From: Maricaulis sp963975345 | GTDB lineage: Bacteria > Pseudomonadota > Alphaproteobacteria > Caulobacterales > Maricaulaceae | DNA: 64,000 nucleotides | Reading direction: 5' to 3' | NCBI RefSeq assembly: GCF_963975345.1 | Contig: NZ_CAXBGE010000011.1 | Span: forward strand, 1-64,000 | In this document: positions 45,439 to 54,130 of the stretch, one piece after another | How positions within the stretch are numbered: the stretch's first letter is position 1 | Layout of the letters: every line of letters begins with the position of its first letter | The notes under the pieces: generated by a model | The model's input: only the letters and a program-made list of their open reading frames with translations | What the model was told of the DNA's origin: nothing | Databases searched by the model: none | Made by a program: the position numbers and the translations under genes

Positions 45439-45483
45439 CGCTGTCCATTCGCTGGGGAGGGAGGGACAGCGTGTCCTGGTTGA

Positions 45484-46311
45484 CTATTGCAGATAACTCA
45501 GCGGATCGACCCATTCGAGGTTCGGTGCCGAATCGACGAATTGGTCGAGCAGATATTTATGGCCGGCCCCGTAGATGACGAGCACCCGGTCGCCTGGCCT
45601 GCTGACGTGTGCGATATTGGCGAAGATGTGCAGGTTGCGACCCCACCACAGCTCCATCTGCTGTGCTCCGGCCGGATGGGCACTATCACCCATTTGCGCC
45701 AAGATCAGGTAAAGGTTGTGCTGGGCGATTTCCTCTGCGCTGTTGACGTCGATCAACCGGTCCAGCACTGACAGGCTGGCAGTGGCCGGATCGGCCGCCT
45801 GCGCCTGAATACGTCCGATGGCGGTGTCAAAATCGGCGAGGAGCGCGGTCTGGCCTGCGGCGGCGGCCGCTTGCAGCATGGCGTCAAAGTCCATGCCGTT
45901 CGAGTAATCCACCGCATACAGCCGATCATGTCCGAGCCGGGCCGCCAGCGCCATTCCAATTTGCTGGCGTTCATTGACGGTCAGACTGTGCTGGCCGGCG
46001 CGATATTGCGCATAGGTCTCGTTGAAGGCCGCTTCGTGTTCGGGCTCAAGCTCAACGAGAATCCGGGTCGGCGCAAAAGCCTCCAGCCGGTCAAGGACGG
46101 CGGCAATCTCTGCCTGCCGCGCCGCGCTGAGATGGTCTTCGACCGGCGAATTGACGTAATCGCTTCCGCCGCCAGTGAAATGATAGGTGCCCAGGATCAT
46201 GATTTCAGGCGCGGCGCCCGACTCGGGCGTTGGCGGATCTTGCGCCCAAGCGGCGGAACTCATGGCGAGAGCCATCAGGATGATTGCGGTCTGGCGGAGC
46301 ATTGTCAGCAT
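45484..46311 (-). CDS. Secreted DUF5694 (TraB/GumN-like) protein
   Basis: The 275-residue product has a signal peptide (about residues 1-24, ending SSAAWAQ) and the motifs of the TraB/PrgY fold: ILGTYHF, ILVELEPEHEAAF and VIYGAGHKYLLDQF. Members may be metalloproteases that remove peptides, though DUF5694 itself is uncharacterised. A second ATG lies three codons in. It is divergent from mccB by 125 bp. Confidence 0.8.
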   Translation of the reverse strand: MLTMLRQTAIILMALAMSSAAWAQDPPTPESGAAPEIMILGTYHFTGGGSDYVNSPVEDHLSAARQAEIAAVLDRLEAFAPTRILVELEPEHEAAFNETYAQYRAGQHSLTVNERQQIGMALAARLGHDRLYAVDYSNGMDFDAMLQAAAAAGQTALLADFDTAIGRIQAQAADPATASLSVLDRLIDVNSAEEIAQHNLYLILAQMGDSAHPAGAQQMELWWGRNLHIFANIAHVSRPGDRVLVIYGAGHKYLLDQFVDSAPNLEWVDPLSYLQ

Positions 46312-46436
46312 CCCCTGTTTGTGATTGTCCAGAGATGTGATGCCCCAGGGACGTGATTTGGATGCACGGATGATTGCCTAGGGATGGTCAGGCGGGTTAA
46401 GCAGCGCCATTACACCGTGACAAGTCAGGGCTCCGC

Positions 46437-48044
46437 ATGACCCAGTTGACGACAGCCATCGATACGGATTCGACCAGTTTCCAGGCAAATGCCGATGCGA
46501 TGCAGGCACTGCTCGAACAGCTGCAGGCTAAAACCGCCGAAGCTGCGGTCGGTGGCTCCGAGCGCTCGCGCGACAAGCATACGGCACGCGGCAAGCTGTT
46601 GCCGCGGATGCGGGTTGAGCGCCTGCTCGACCCGGGTTCGGCCTTGCTTGAGATTGGCGCCCTGGCGGCCAATGGCATGTATGAGGGTAATGTTCATGGC
46701 GCCGGGATGATCGCTGGTATCGGCCGTGTTTCCGGTCGCGAAGTGATGATCGTCTGCAATGACCCGACCATCAAGGGCGGCGCCTATTACCCGATGACGG
46801 TGAAGAAGCATTTGCGCGCCCAGGAAATCGCGATGCAGAATCGTCTGCCTTGCGTCTATCTGGTCGATAGCGGCGGCGCCAATCTGCCGCACCAGGCCGA
46901 TGTCTTCCCCGATCGCGAGCATTTTGGACGGATTTTCTACAATCAGGCCAATATGTCGGCGATGGGGATTCCCCAGATTGCCGTCGTGATGGGGTCGTGC
47001 ACCGCGGGCGGTGCCTATGTGCCGGCGATGTCGGATGAGAGCATCATCGTGCGTGAGCAGGGCACGATCTTTCTCGCCGGTCCGCCCTTGGTCAAGGCGG
47101 CGACGGGCGAGGTAATCTCGGCCGAAGACCTGGGGGGGGCGGATGTGCATTGCCGCACCTCCGGCGTTGCCGACCACTATGCCGCCAATGACGAACACGC
47201 CTTGCATATCTGCCGGCGCATTATTGCCAATCTCAATTCGGTCAAGACCGTCGATCTCGACCTCGCCGAACCGTGCGAACCGGCGCTTGACCCGGCCGAA
47301 CTCGACGGCGTCGTACCGGCCGATATCCGCGCGCCCTATGATGTGCGCGAAGTGATTGCCCGTCTGGTCGATGGCTCGGTGTTTGACGAGTTCAAGAAGC
47401 TCTATGGCGAGACGCTGGTGACCGGCTTTGCTCGGCTTTACGGCATGCCGGTCGGGATTATCGCCAATAATGGCATCCTGTTTTCGGAGAGCGCGCAAAA
47501 AGGCGCGCATTTCATCGAGCTCTGTGCCCAGCGCGGTATCCCGCTGGTGTTTCTGCAGAATATCACCGGTTTCATGGTCGGCTCGAAGGCCGAGCATGGC
47601 GGTATCGCCAAGGATGGCGCCAAGCTCGTAACGGCGGTGTCGACCTTCAAGGGTCCGAAATTCACCGTCATCATTGGCGGCTCCTATGGTGCCGGCAATT
47701 ACGGAATGTGCGGCCGTGCCTTTGGGCCGCGTTTCCTCTTCATGTGGCCGAATGCCCGAATTTCAGTGATGGGCGGCGAACAGGCTGCCGCCGTGCTGGC
47801 GACGGTCAAGCGTGACAGCATGGAGCATCGCGGCGAGGATTGGCCGCTTGAGGATGAAGCGGCGTTCAAGGCACCGATTCGCGAAAGCTATGAAGCCGAG
47901 GGCAATCCCTATTTCTCCACAGCGCGGCTGTGGGATGATGGCATTATAGCCCCGTCCGATACCCGCCGTGTTCTGGGCCTCGCCCTGTCAGCTGCGCTCA
48001 ATGCACCGATCGAGAAGACGACCTTCGGCCTGTTCCGGATGTAG
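46437..48044 (+). CDS. mccB: 3-methylcrotonyl-CoA carboxylase beta subunit
   Basis: The 535-residue product has the MCC-beta blocks GGAYYPMTVKKHLRAQEIA, LVDSGGANLPHQADVFPD, MGSCTAGGAYVPAMSDE and QNITGFMVGSKAEHGGIAKDGAKLVTA. These separate it from PccB. With MccA (50595) it carboxylates 3-methylcrotonyl-CoA to 3-methylglutaconyl-CoA. Length is normal. Confidence 0.95.
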   Translation: MTQLTTAIDTDSTSFQANADAMQALLEQLQAKTAEAAVGGSERSRDKHTARGKLLPRMRVERLLDPGSALLEIGALAANGMYEGNVHGAGMIAGIGRVSGREVMIVCNDPTIKGGAYYPMTVKKHLRAQEIAMQNRLPCVYLVDSGGANLPHQADVFPDREHFGRIFYNQANMSAMGIPQIAVVMGSCTAGGAYVPAMSDESIIVREQGTIFLAGPPLVKAATGEVISAEDLGGADVHCRTSGVADHYAANDEHALHICRRIIANLNSVKTVDLDLAEPCEPALDPAELDGVVPADIRAPYDVREVIARLVDGSVFDEFKKLYGETLVTGFARLYGMPVGIIANNGILFSESAQKGAHFIELCAQRGIPLVFLQNITGFMVGSKAEHGGIAKDGAKLVTAVSTFKGPKFTVIIGGSYGAGNYGMCGRAFGPRFLFMWPNARISVMGGEQAAAVLATVKRDSMEHRGEDWPLEDEAAFKAPIRESYEAEGNPYFSTARLWDDGIIAPSDTRRVLGLALSAALNAPIEKTTFGLFRM

Positions 48045-48194
48045 CGAAGGCCCACGACAGGGCGATTTGCCGATTGATTGAACGTTTGCACCGTCAATGT
48101 GGTATTCTGGAATTTGGGCCGTTGTCGCGAGCCGAGGCGGCCTGTTGGCCCGCGTGGTTGCTGACAATGTCCAGTATTTGGTGGTTAGGGAAAA

Positions 48195-48213
48195 CTTGTT
48201 TGTGATCAACAAG
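48195..48213. promoter_or_regulatory. CTTGTT-N7-AACAAG dyad in the leader of the 130-residue membrane gene
   Basis: The 308-bp stretch 48045-48352 has no convincing ORF. It contains CTTGTT (48195-48200) and AACAAG (48208-48213) as an inverted repeat with a TGTGATC centre, 140 bp before the membrane gene. It may be a regulator site; the match is short and unproven. Confidence 0.25.
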
Positions 48214-48352
48214 CTTGCGGTAAAAGGTTAACAAAATTCGCGTGTGAGGAGAAGCCGCTTTCCAAACGTCGCAATTCGAAACATCGTTAGGGTAATGGGC
48301 GCGTCTTGGGGTAAGGTTAGCGTCGTCATTTATGGCGGGAGGGGAACGTAAT

Positions 48353-48745
48353 ATGGAATTCATGGAGCCGGTAATCGGCATATTTAATCAGGGGCTCGAC
48401 TTTTTCATGCCGGGGCTGCTGGCCTATGCCGGGGACGGTACGGTCGTGAACTGGATGGCTCTGGGCATCCAGCTTGGCGTGATTGCGCTCGTGCTGGCAC
48501 TGCTGATGCGCGAAATGGGCGCGATCATTATTTTCACCGTGGTCGGTGTGATCATCCACGTCATTGTTGATGTCGTGATGCCGATGGTACGTGGCGGCGG
48601 CGGCGAAGGCTTCGACATGACCGCCTTCATCTCGCAATTCACGCAGATGGATTACCTGTTGTATCTGGGCGCGCTTGCGGTCGGCTACTTCGTGGGGATC
48701 ATCGTGCTATCAATCCTCAAGGGCCTGATCTTCCGCGGCGACTGA
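48353..48745 (+). CDS. Small membrane protein with three helices, unknown
   Basis: The 130-residue product has three hydrophobic segments (about 37-56, 60-82, 105-126) and a Gly-rich loop RGGGGEGFDM. I recognise no family. Start ATG 48353 is favoured by GGGAGGGGAA (48337-48346) upstream. A textbook terminator follows it. Confidence 0.75.
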   Translation: MEFMEPVIGIFNQGLDFFMPGLLAYAGDGTVVNWMALGIQLGVIALVLALLMREMGAIIIFTVVGVIIHVIVDVVMPMVRGGGGEGFDMTAFISQFTQMDYLLYLGALAVGYFVGIIVLSILKGLIFRGD

Positions 48746-48772
48746 CGCGGACAGGACGATGCGCTGAAATTC

Positions 48773-48807
48773 GGGCTGCCGGCATTCGTGCCGGCGGCCC
48801 TTGTTTT
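48773..48807 (+). terminator. Intrinsic terminator with TTCG tetraloop
   Basis: GGGCTGCCGGCA (48773-48784) pairs with TGCCGGCGGCCC (48789-48800) around a TTCG loop, and TTGTTTTG follows. It lies 27 bp after the small membrane gene and separates it from the crotonase gene. Confidence 0.88.
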
Positions 48808-48921
48808 GTCTGCGACAGGCCAGGGTTTTGTCTGCGCGGCCGGGTCGCGGCAATCGGCCCCTTGGCCTGCGACCGCGCCGGGGCTAAGTCTGTGGGGTCA
48901 GTTTCACAAAGAGGAAATCCG

Positions 48922-49716
48922 ATGAGCGACGCGTCTGTCCTGCTTGATGTCAGCCCTGCCGGTGTGGCCGTGGTCACGATCAACCGGCCCGAGAAGCATA
49001 ATGCCTTCAACGCCGAGGTGATCGCAGCGCTGTCGGAGGCCTTCGAGACATTGCGGGCCAATCCGGGCAATGTCCGCCTGGTGTTGCTGCGCGGCGCCGG
49101 ACCAAGTTTTTCCGCCGGTGCTGATCTGGAATGGATGCGGTCGGCGGCGCATTTCGACGAAACCGATAATGAGCAGGACGCGCTGGCGCTCGCCACCATG
49201 CTCAAGCGCCTGTACGACCTGCCACAGATGACGGTGGCACTGGTGCACGGCGCGGCGATGGGCGGTGGCGCCGGCCTGTTGGCCGCCTGCGATGTCGGTG
49301 TGGTGATGGCGGATGCCAAGATACGCTTCTCAGAAGTGCGCCTTGGTCTGACGCCAGCGACGATCTCACCCTATGTGATCCGCGCCATCGGCCCGAAGTG
49401 GGCCCGGGCTTTGTTTGTCTCCGGCGAAAGCTTTGATGGCAATTTCGCCTATCATATGGGCCTTGCCCAATACGTCGTCGCCAATATGGAAGAGATGACC
49501 GCGATGGAGGAACATCTCGCAAAACTCGCATTCGCTTCGGCCCCGGGCGCCGTCGCCGATGCCAAGCAATTAGTCGACGAGGTGACCGGCCGCGAAATCG
49601 ATCACGGGCTCGCAGTCCACACCGCGAAGGCAATCGCCAGGCGCCGCATTTCCGACGAGGGTCGTGAAGGTCTGGCGGCCTTCCTTGAACGCCGCAAGCC
49701 AAGCTGGGCGGAGTAG
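48922..49716 (+). CDS. Enoyl-CoA hydratase family, probable methylglutaconyl-CoA hydratase
   Basis: The 264-residue crotonase has INRPEKHNAFNAEVI, the oxyanion segment SFSAGADLEWMRSAA and HGAAMGGGAGLLAACDV, then FSEVRLGLTPATISPYV. The last segment and its place between mccB and mccA fit 3-methylglutaconyl-CoA hydratase, which makes HMG-CoA in leucine breakdown. The substrate rests on context. GAGGAA precedes ATG 48922. Confidence 0.85.
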   Translation: MSDASVLLDVSPAGVAVVTINRPEKHNAFNAEVIAALSEAFETLRANPGNVRLVLLRGAGPSFSAGADLEWMRSAAHFDETDNEQDALALATMLKRLYDLPQMTVALVHGAAMGGGAGLLAACDVGVVMADAKIRFSEVRLGLTPATISPYVIRAIGPKWARALFVSGESFDGNFAYHMGLAQYVVANMEEMTAMEEHLAKLAFASAPGAVADAKQLVDEVTGREIDHGLAVHTAKAIARRRISDEGREGLAAFLERRKPSWAE

Positions 49717-49728
49717 GCTGCGCGGCGG

Positions 49729-50598
49729 ATGCTCCGTATCCCGGATCCACGCGCTTTCCTGCATGCGCGGCGTGAAGCGCTGCGGACCTCGTTCGTGCGT
49801 GGGCCTTGGACCCAGGGCGTGTTCGAATTTGTCGCGTTCGGCATCAAACAGGCCTGGGCCTGCCTGTTCGGCGGATTGATGCTGGCCCTGCTGCTGGGGA
49901 CATATCTCTGGTATCCACAGAGCTGGACCTTGGCGCGCTTTGATTTCCTGACCCTGGCGGCGCTGTCGATCCAGATCATTCTGATCGCGACGCGGCTTGA
50001 AACCTGGGAGGAGGCGAAAGTGATCGCCGCCTTCCATGTCGTCGGCACGGTCATGGAAATCTTCAAAACCCAGGCTGGCAGCTGGGAATATCCCGAGGCG
50101 AGCCTGTTGCGCATTGCCGGTGTGCCGCTCTTTTCCGGCTTCATGTATGCGGCGGTTGGATCCTATATCGCGCGGGTCTGGCGCATCTTTGATTTCCGCT
50201 TCGACCGATTTCCGAAGATGTCTTGGCAAATCGCTTTGGCTGTGGCGGTTTACGTGAACTTCTTCGCGCATCACTACGGACCGGATTTCCGGCTGTTCCT
50301 GTTTCTCGCGACCGGGATTGTCTACGGCCGCTGCGTTGTCTGGTTCCGGCCAGACGCAGCGCATCGACCGATGCCGCTGGTAGTCGGATTCCTGCTGGTG
50401 GCGCTGTTTATCTGGTTCGCCGAGAACCTCGGCACCTTCGCGCGCGCCTGGGTCTATCCCGGCCAAGATGCGGGCTGGCACATGGTCTCGCTCGCCAAGC
50501 TTGGCTCGTGGTATCTCCTGATGATCATCAGTTTCGTCCTCGTCGCCGCTGTGCAATACCGGCAACAACCGGCCAACTCCGAATTGGATCGACCATGA
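49729..50598 (+). CDS. DUF817 membrane protein
   Basis: The 289-residue product has about eight hydrophobic segments and DUF817 features: EFVAFGIKQAWACLFGG, RLETWEEAKVIAAFHVVGTVMEIFKT, GSWEYPEASLLRIAGVPLFSGFMY and FAHHYGPDFRLFLF. Function is unknown. It lies 12 bp after the crotonase gene and overlaps the mccA start by ATGA, so it is placed inside the leucine operon. Confidence 0.88.
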   Translation: MLRIPDPRAFLHARREALRTSFVRGPWTQGVFEFVAFGIKQAWACLFGGLMLALLLGTYLWYPQSWTLARFDFLTLAALSIQIILIATRLETWEEAKVIAAFHVVGTVMEIFKTQAGSWEYPEASLLRIAGVPLFSGFMYAAVGSYIARVWRIFDFRFDRFPKMSWQIALAVAVYVNFFAHHYGPDFRLFLFLATGIVYGRCVVWFRPDAAHRPMPLVVGFLLVALFIWFAENLGTFARAWVYPGQDAGWHMVSLAKLGSWYLLMIISFVLVAAVQYRQQPANSELDRP

Positions 50599-52598
50599 TC
50601 AAGACCCTCCTGATCGCCAATCGCGGCGAGATTGCCTGTCGCATCATGCGCTCTGCGCAGCGGATGGGGATTCGCTGTGTCGCCGTGTATTCCGAAGCCG
50701 ATTCTGATTCGCTGCATGTCCGCATGGCCGACGAGGCGGTGCTGATCGGTCCCGCACCGGCGGCGGAAAGTTATCTGCGTGCCGACACGATCATCGCGAC
50801 CGCAATCCGCACCGGTGCGGATGCGATCCATCCCGGTTATGGCTTTCTGTCGGAAAATGCCGCCTTCGCCGAAGCCTGCGCGGCCAGCAATATAAATTTC
50901 GTCGGTCCATCGGCGGACTCGATCCGCGCCATGGGCCTGAAGGATCGCGCCAAGGCCTTGATGGAAAAGGCCGGTGTACCAGTGACGCCTGGCTATCATG
51001 GCGAAAGCCAGGATCCTGATTATCTCAAGAGCGCCGCGACAGGGATCGGATATCCGGTCCTGATCAAGGCGGTCGCCGGCGGCGGCGGCAAGGGGATGCG
51101 CAAGGTCGAGCATGAACGTGATTTCCTCGCCGATCTGGACAGTTGCAAACGCGAAGCCTCCAAGAGCTTTGGCGATGATCGGGTGTTGATCGAGAAATTC
51201 ATCACCAATCCGCGCCATATCGAAGTCCAGGTGTTCGGCGATAGCCGTGGCCGTGTCGTGCACATGTATGAGCGCGACTGCTCCTTGCAGCGCCGCCATC
51301 AAAAAGTGATCGAGGAAGCCCCGGCGCCAGGCATGACGCCCGCCGTGCGCACCGCGATGTGTTCAGCGGCGATCAATGCCGCCAAGGCCGTCGATTATGT
51401 TGGCGCTGGCACGGTGGAGTTCATCGTCGACGGCTCGGGCCCGCTGCGCGAAGACGGTTTCTTTTTCATGGAGATGAATACGCGGCTTCAGGTCGAGCAT
51501 CCGGTGACCGAAATGGTCACTGGCCTCGACCTGGTCGAGTTGCAGCTGACCGTCGCAGCCGGCGGCTCGGTGCCGGAGCAGGACGCGATCCGCCTGCACG
51601 GTCATGCGATCGAGGCCCGGCTCTATGCTGAGGACCCGGTCAACGGTTTCCTGCCCTCGATCGGCGTGCTGCACCGGCTGAGCCTGCCCGGCGAAGGCAA
51701 AGGTGAGCGTGTCGAAACCGGGGTTGAAGAGGGCGGCGAGGTTTCGCTCCATTATGATCCGATGATCGCCAAGCTGGTCGCCCATGGTGAGACCCGCCGC
51801 GAGGCAGCCCTGCGCCTGGCCGGCATGCTCGACGAGCTCGTGGTCTGGCCGGTCAAGACCAATGCCGGCTTCCTGCGCCGCACCGTGTTGCACCCCGACT
51901 TCCTCGCGGCCCAGCTCAATACCAGCTTCATTGAACATCATATCGACGATCTGGTCCCGGGCGTGTTCAGCCTCGCCGATGCCGGTTTTGCCGTGCTGGG
52001 AGCCCTCGATCTGCGCCCACTACTGGCTGACCTGTCCGACCCGTTCGATGTCGCCGATGGCTGGCGCATGAATAGCGCCCCGCGCATTGCTCACCGCTTC
52101 GAGGTTGATGGCGAGGCGGTTGACGTCTCACTGGAGACCGATGGCGATACGGTTGTCGTTCACTGCGCCAGCGAGACGCAAGTCTTGCAAGGGCTCGAGA
52201 TCGAAGCGCTTGATGAGGGCTTCCTGTTTCAGGCCCGTATCGACGGGCAGCTCGTGGCGGCTCAATTCGAGACGATGGAGACGGGCTATCTGGTCTCTTC
52301 GTGCGGCCGAACCAGCGTCTTCACAATTGTACATCCCGATGCCGCCGTCGCTGCGCTGGAAGCGGGCGATACGATCAAGGCGCCGATGCCGGGCAAAGTG
52401 CTGGCGGTCAATGTCGCCACGGGCGATGAGGTCATTCGCGGCCAGGCCCTGGTCGTGCTCGAGGCGATGAAGATGGAACACGCCTTGGCCGCGCCGCGCG
52501 ACGGAGTGATTGCCGAGATGCGCGTTGAAGCTGGTGCCCAGGTCGCCGAGGGTGATGTGCTGGTGCTGCTGGTCGAGGAATCGGTCGAGGCGGCTTGA
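50595..52598 (+). CDS. mccA: 3-methylcrotonyl-CoA carboxylase alpha subunit
   Basis: The 667-residue product has a biotin carboxylase domain (IANRGEIACRIMRSAQ, GGGGKGMRKVE, FMEMNTRLQVEHPVTE) and a C-terminal biotinyl domain with EAMKMEH, Lys626 being the biotin site. Its neighbours, the crotonase and MCC beta, identify it as MCC rather than PCC alpha. Translation starts inside the DUF817 stop; the frame is open further upstream but in DUF817 sequence. Confidence 0.94.
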   Translation: MIKTLLIANRGEIACRIMRSAQRMGIRCVAVYSEADSDSLHVRMADEAVLIGPAPAAESYLRADTIIATAIRTGADAIHPGYGFLSENAAFAEACAASNINFVGPSADSIRAMGLKDRAKALMEKAGVPVTPGYHGESQDPDYLKSAATGIGYPVLIKAVAGGGGKGMRKVEHERDFLADLDSCKREASKSFGDDRVLIEKFITNPRHIEVQVFGDSRGRVVHMYERDCSLQRRHQKVIEEAPAPGMTPAVRTAMCSAAINAAKAVDYVGAGTVEFIVDGSGPLREDGFFFMEMNTRLQVEHPVTEMVTGLDLVELQLTVAAGGSVPEQDAIRLHGHAIEARLYAEDPVNGFLPSIGVLHRLSLPGEGKGERVETGVEEGGEVSLHYDPMIAKLVAHGETRREAALRLAGMLDELVVWPVKTNAGFLRRTVLHPDFLAAQLNTSFIEHHIDDLVPGVFSLADAGFAVLGALDLRPLLADLSDPFDVADGWRMNSAPRIAHRFEVDGEAVDVSLETDGDTVVVHCASETQVLQGLEIEALDEGFLFQARIDGQLVAAQFETMETGYLVSSCGRTSVFTIVHPDAAVAALEAGDTIKAPMPGKVLAVNVATGDEVIRGQALVVLEAMKMEHALAAPRDGVIAEMRVEAGAQVAEGDVLVLLVEESVEAA

Positions 52599-52678
52599 AA
52601 CTCTGTCTGAACTCTCCTGTAGCGCGAAACTGGCATCATTCCTGCTGATCTCAGGCGAGACCACAGGGAGCCGGTTCA

Positions 52679-53632
52679 ATGCGTGACACTTTCATGGAGC
52701 GTTTTGCCAGTGAATGGCCGATCGAGGCACGGCAGAAGTTTCGCCGCCAGCCTGCCGTCGTGCGCCACAATTATCACGAACATCATTTGTTCTCCGATAT
52801 GGCACTGGCGGCTTTGATCGAGCGGCATCCGCGCGATCTGATCGATTTTTGTACGATGGGTGAGGATGCGACCGATCATGACAGCTGGCGTGGCGGCGAT
52901 CCGGGCGCGCTGAGCGGGATGGAATTGATCGAGGCTGTGCGGCATGGAAAGCTGTGGATCAATCTGCGGCACGCGATGGATTTGGACGAGCAATACCGGC
53001 CCATCTACGAGGCCATGCTCGGCGACATGAAACGCGCCAATCCGGGGTTTCGGCCGCTGTCCGCCGAGGCGGGGATTCTGATCTCCTCACCGATAGCACA
53101 GGTCTTTCTGCATTCGGACGTGTCGGAGACCATGCTGTGGCACCTGCGCGGCGTGAAGCGCTTCCGCGCCTATCCGCCAAAACTGCCCTACCTCAATACC
53201 GACAGTGTTGAAGCCGTACTGCACCGTGACGCGGTTGAGGACGTGCCGTTCAACCCGGCCTGGGACAAGGACGCCTTCACCATCGACCTGCATCCGGGCA
53301 TGGCCATCAATTGGCCGCTGCATGCCCCGCACCGGGTCGAGAACCAGTCGGGCATCAATGTTTCTGTGCCGTTCGATATCTCGACGCCGCAATCGCGCCG
53401 GCAGAATGCGGTTCTCTATGCCAACGGCCTGCTGCGCCGCCACTTCGGCTGGGTGCCAGCCTCGACCTCGACCGACGGTCTGACCGCGTTGGCGAAACAA
53501 ATGCTGACGGCAGCGGTCAAGCTGCGGCTCAAATATTTCCCTGCGCCGGACAAGCCGATGCCCAAGAGCGAGACGACTTTCGATATTGATCCCACCGCGC
53601 CGCATGGTTTCACCGATCGCCAGGCTGCATAA
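52679..53632 (+). CDS. JmjC/cupin-like putative 2OG-Fe(II) oxygenase
   Basis: The 317-residue product shows His145 and Asp147 in QVFLHSDVSE, then WPLHAPHRVEN (His215 or His218), a spacing like that of the JmjC facial triad. The surrounding MLWHLRGVKRFRAYPP is common to this group of uncharacterised bacterial cupin-like proteins. Substrate unknown. It stands alone 80 bp after mccA. Confidence 0.72.
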   Translation: MRDTFMERFASEWPIEARQKFRRQPAVVRHNYHEHHLFSDMALAALIERHPRDLIDFCTMGEDATDHDSWRGGDPGALSGMELIEAVRHGKLWINLRHAMDLDEQYRPIYEAMLGDMKRANPGFRPLSAEAGILISSPIAQVFLHSDVSETMLWHLRGVKRFRAYPPKLPYLNTDSVEAVLHRDAVEDVPFNPAWDKDAFTIDLHPGMAINWPLHAPHRVENQSGINVSVPFDISTPQSRRQNAVLYANGLLRRHFGWVPASTSTDGLTALAKQMLTAAVKLRLKYFPAPDKPMPKSETTFDIDPTAPHGFTDRQAA

Positions 53633-53695
53633 CGCAGCGGCCAGCGCCATGGCTTTGACGGGGGCGGGGATTCACCCTAACCGATAGGCATGGTT

Positions 53696-54127
53696 ATGCA
53701 TCTCATCAAGCTCTGTGTCGGCGTGAAGGAAATCGATCAGCTCGAGGCCTCGATTCAGCGCGAAACCGCGGCGCGGCGCGCGGCCGGGGAGCCGGAAGTG
53801 ACGGTCCATGTCACGCGTATGATGCCCTCACGCAAGGACGAGATCGAGGCGGGCGGCTCGCTTTACTGGGTGATCAATGGTGCCGTGCAGTGCCGTTCCG
53901 AGATTATCGCGCTGGAACAGATCCAGGGCGAGGACGGTATCAAGCGTTGCGCCATCATCATGTCGCCGGACGTGATCCGCACCTCACCATCACCGAAACG
54001 GCCATTCCAGGGCTGGCGCTACCTCAAACCGGAGGACGCGCCGCGTGACCTTACAGGGCCCGGTGAGGGCGGTGCAGGGCTTCCTGATGATCTCAGGGCG
54101 CGGTTGATGGAAATCGGCGCCTGGTAG
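53696..54127 (+). CDS. DUF1489 family protein
   Basis: The product has about 143 residues and the DUF1489 pattern: MHLIKLCVGVKEIDQLEASI, HVTRMMPSRKDEIEAGGSLYWVI and CAIIMSPDVIRTSPSPKRPFQGWRYLKPEDAPRDL. It is nearly limited to alphaproteobacteria and has no known role. The ATG at 53690 two codons earlier is also possible. Confidence 0.9.
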   Translation: MHLIKLCVGVKEIDQLEASIQRETAARRAAGEPEVTVHVTRMMPSRKDEIEAGGSLYWVINGAVQCRSEIIALEQIQGEDGIKRCAIIMSPDVIRTSPSPKRPFQGWRYLKPEDAPRDLTGPGEGGAGLPDDLRARLMEIGAW

Positions 54128-54130
54128 CGT

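Noticed and set aside
46425..47597. 390-codon minus-strand ORF over mccB
   Set aside because: Antisense to conserved MCC beta; no motif, no ribosome binding site.
50223..50594. N-terminal extension of MCC alpha inside DUF817
   Set aside because: The biotin carboxylase starts at MIKTLLIANRGE; upstream codons belong to DUF817 in another frame.
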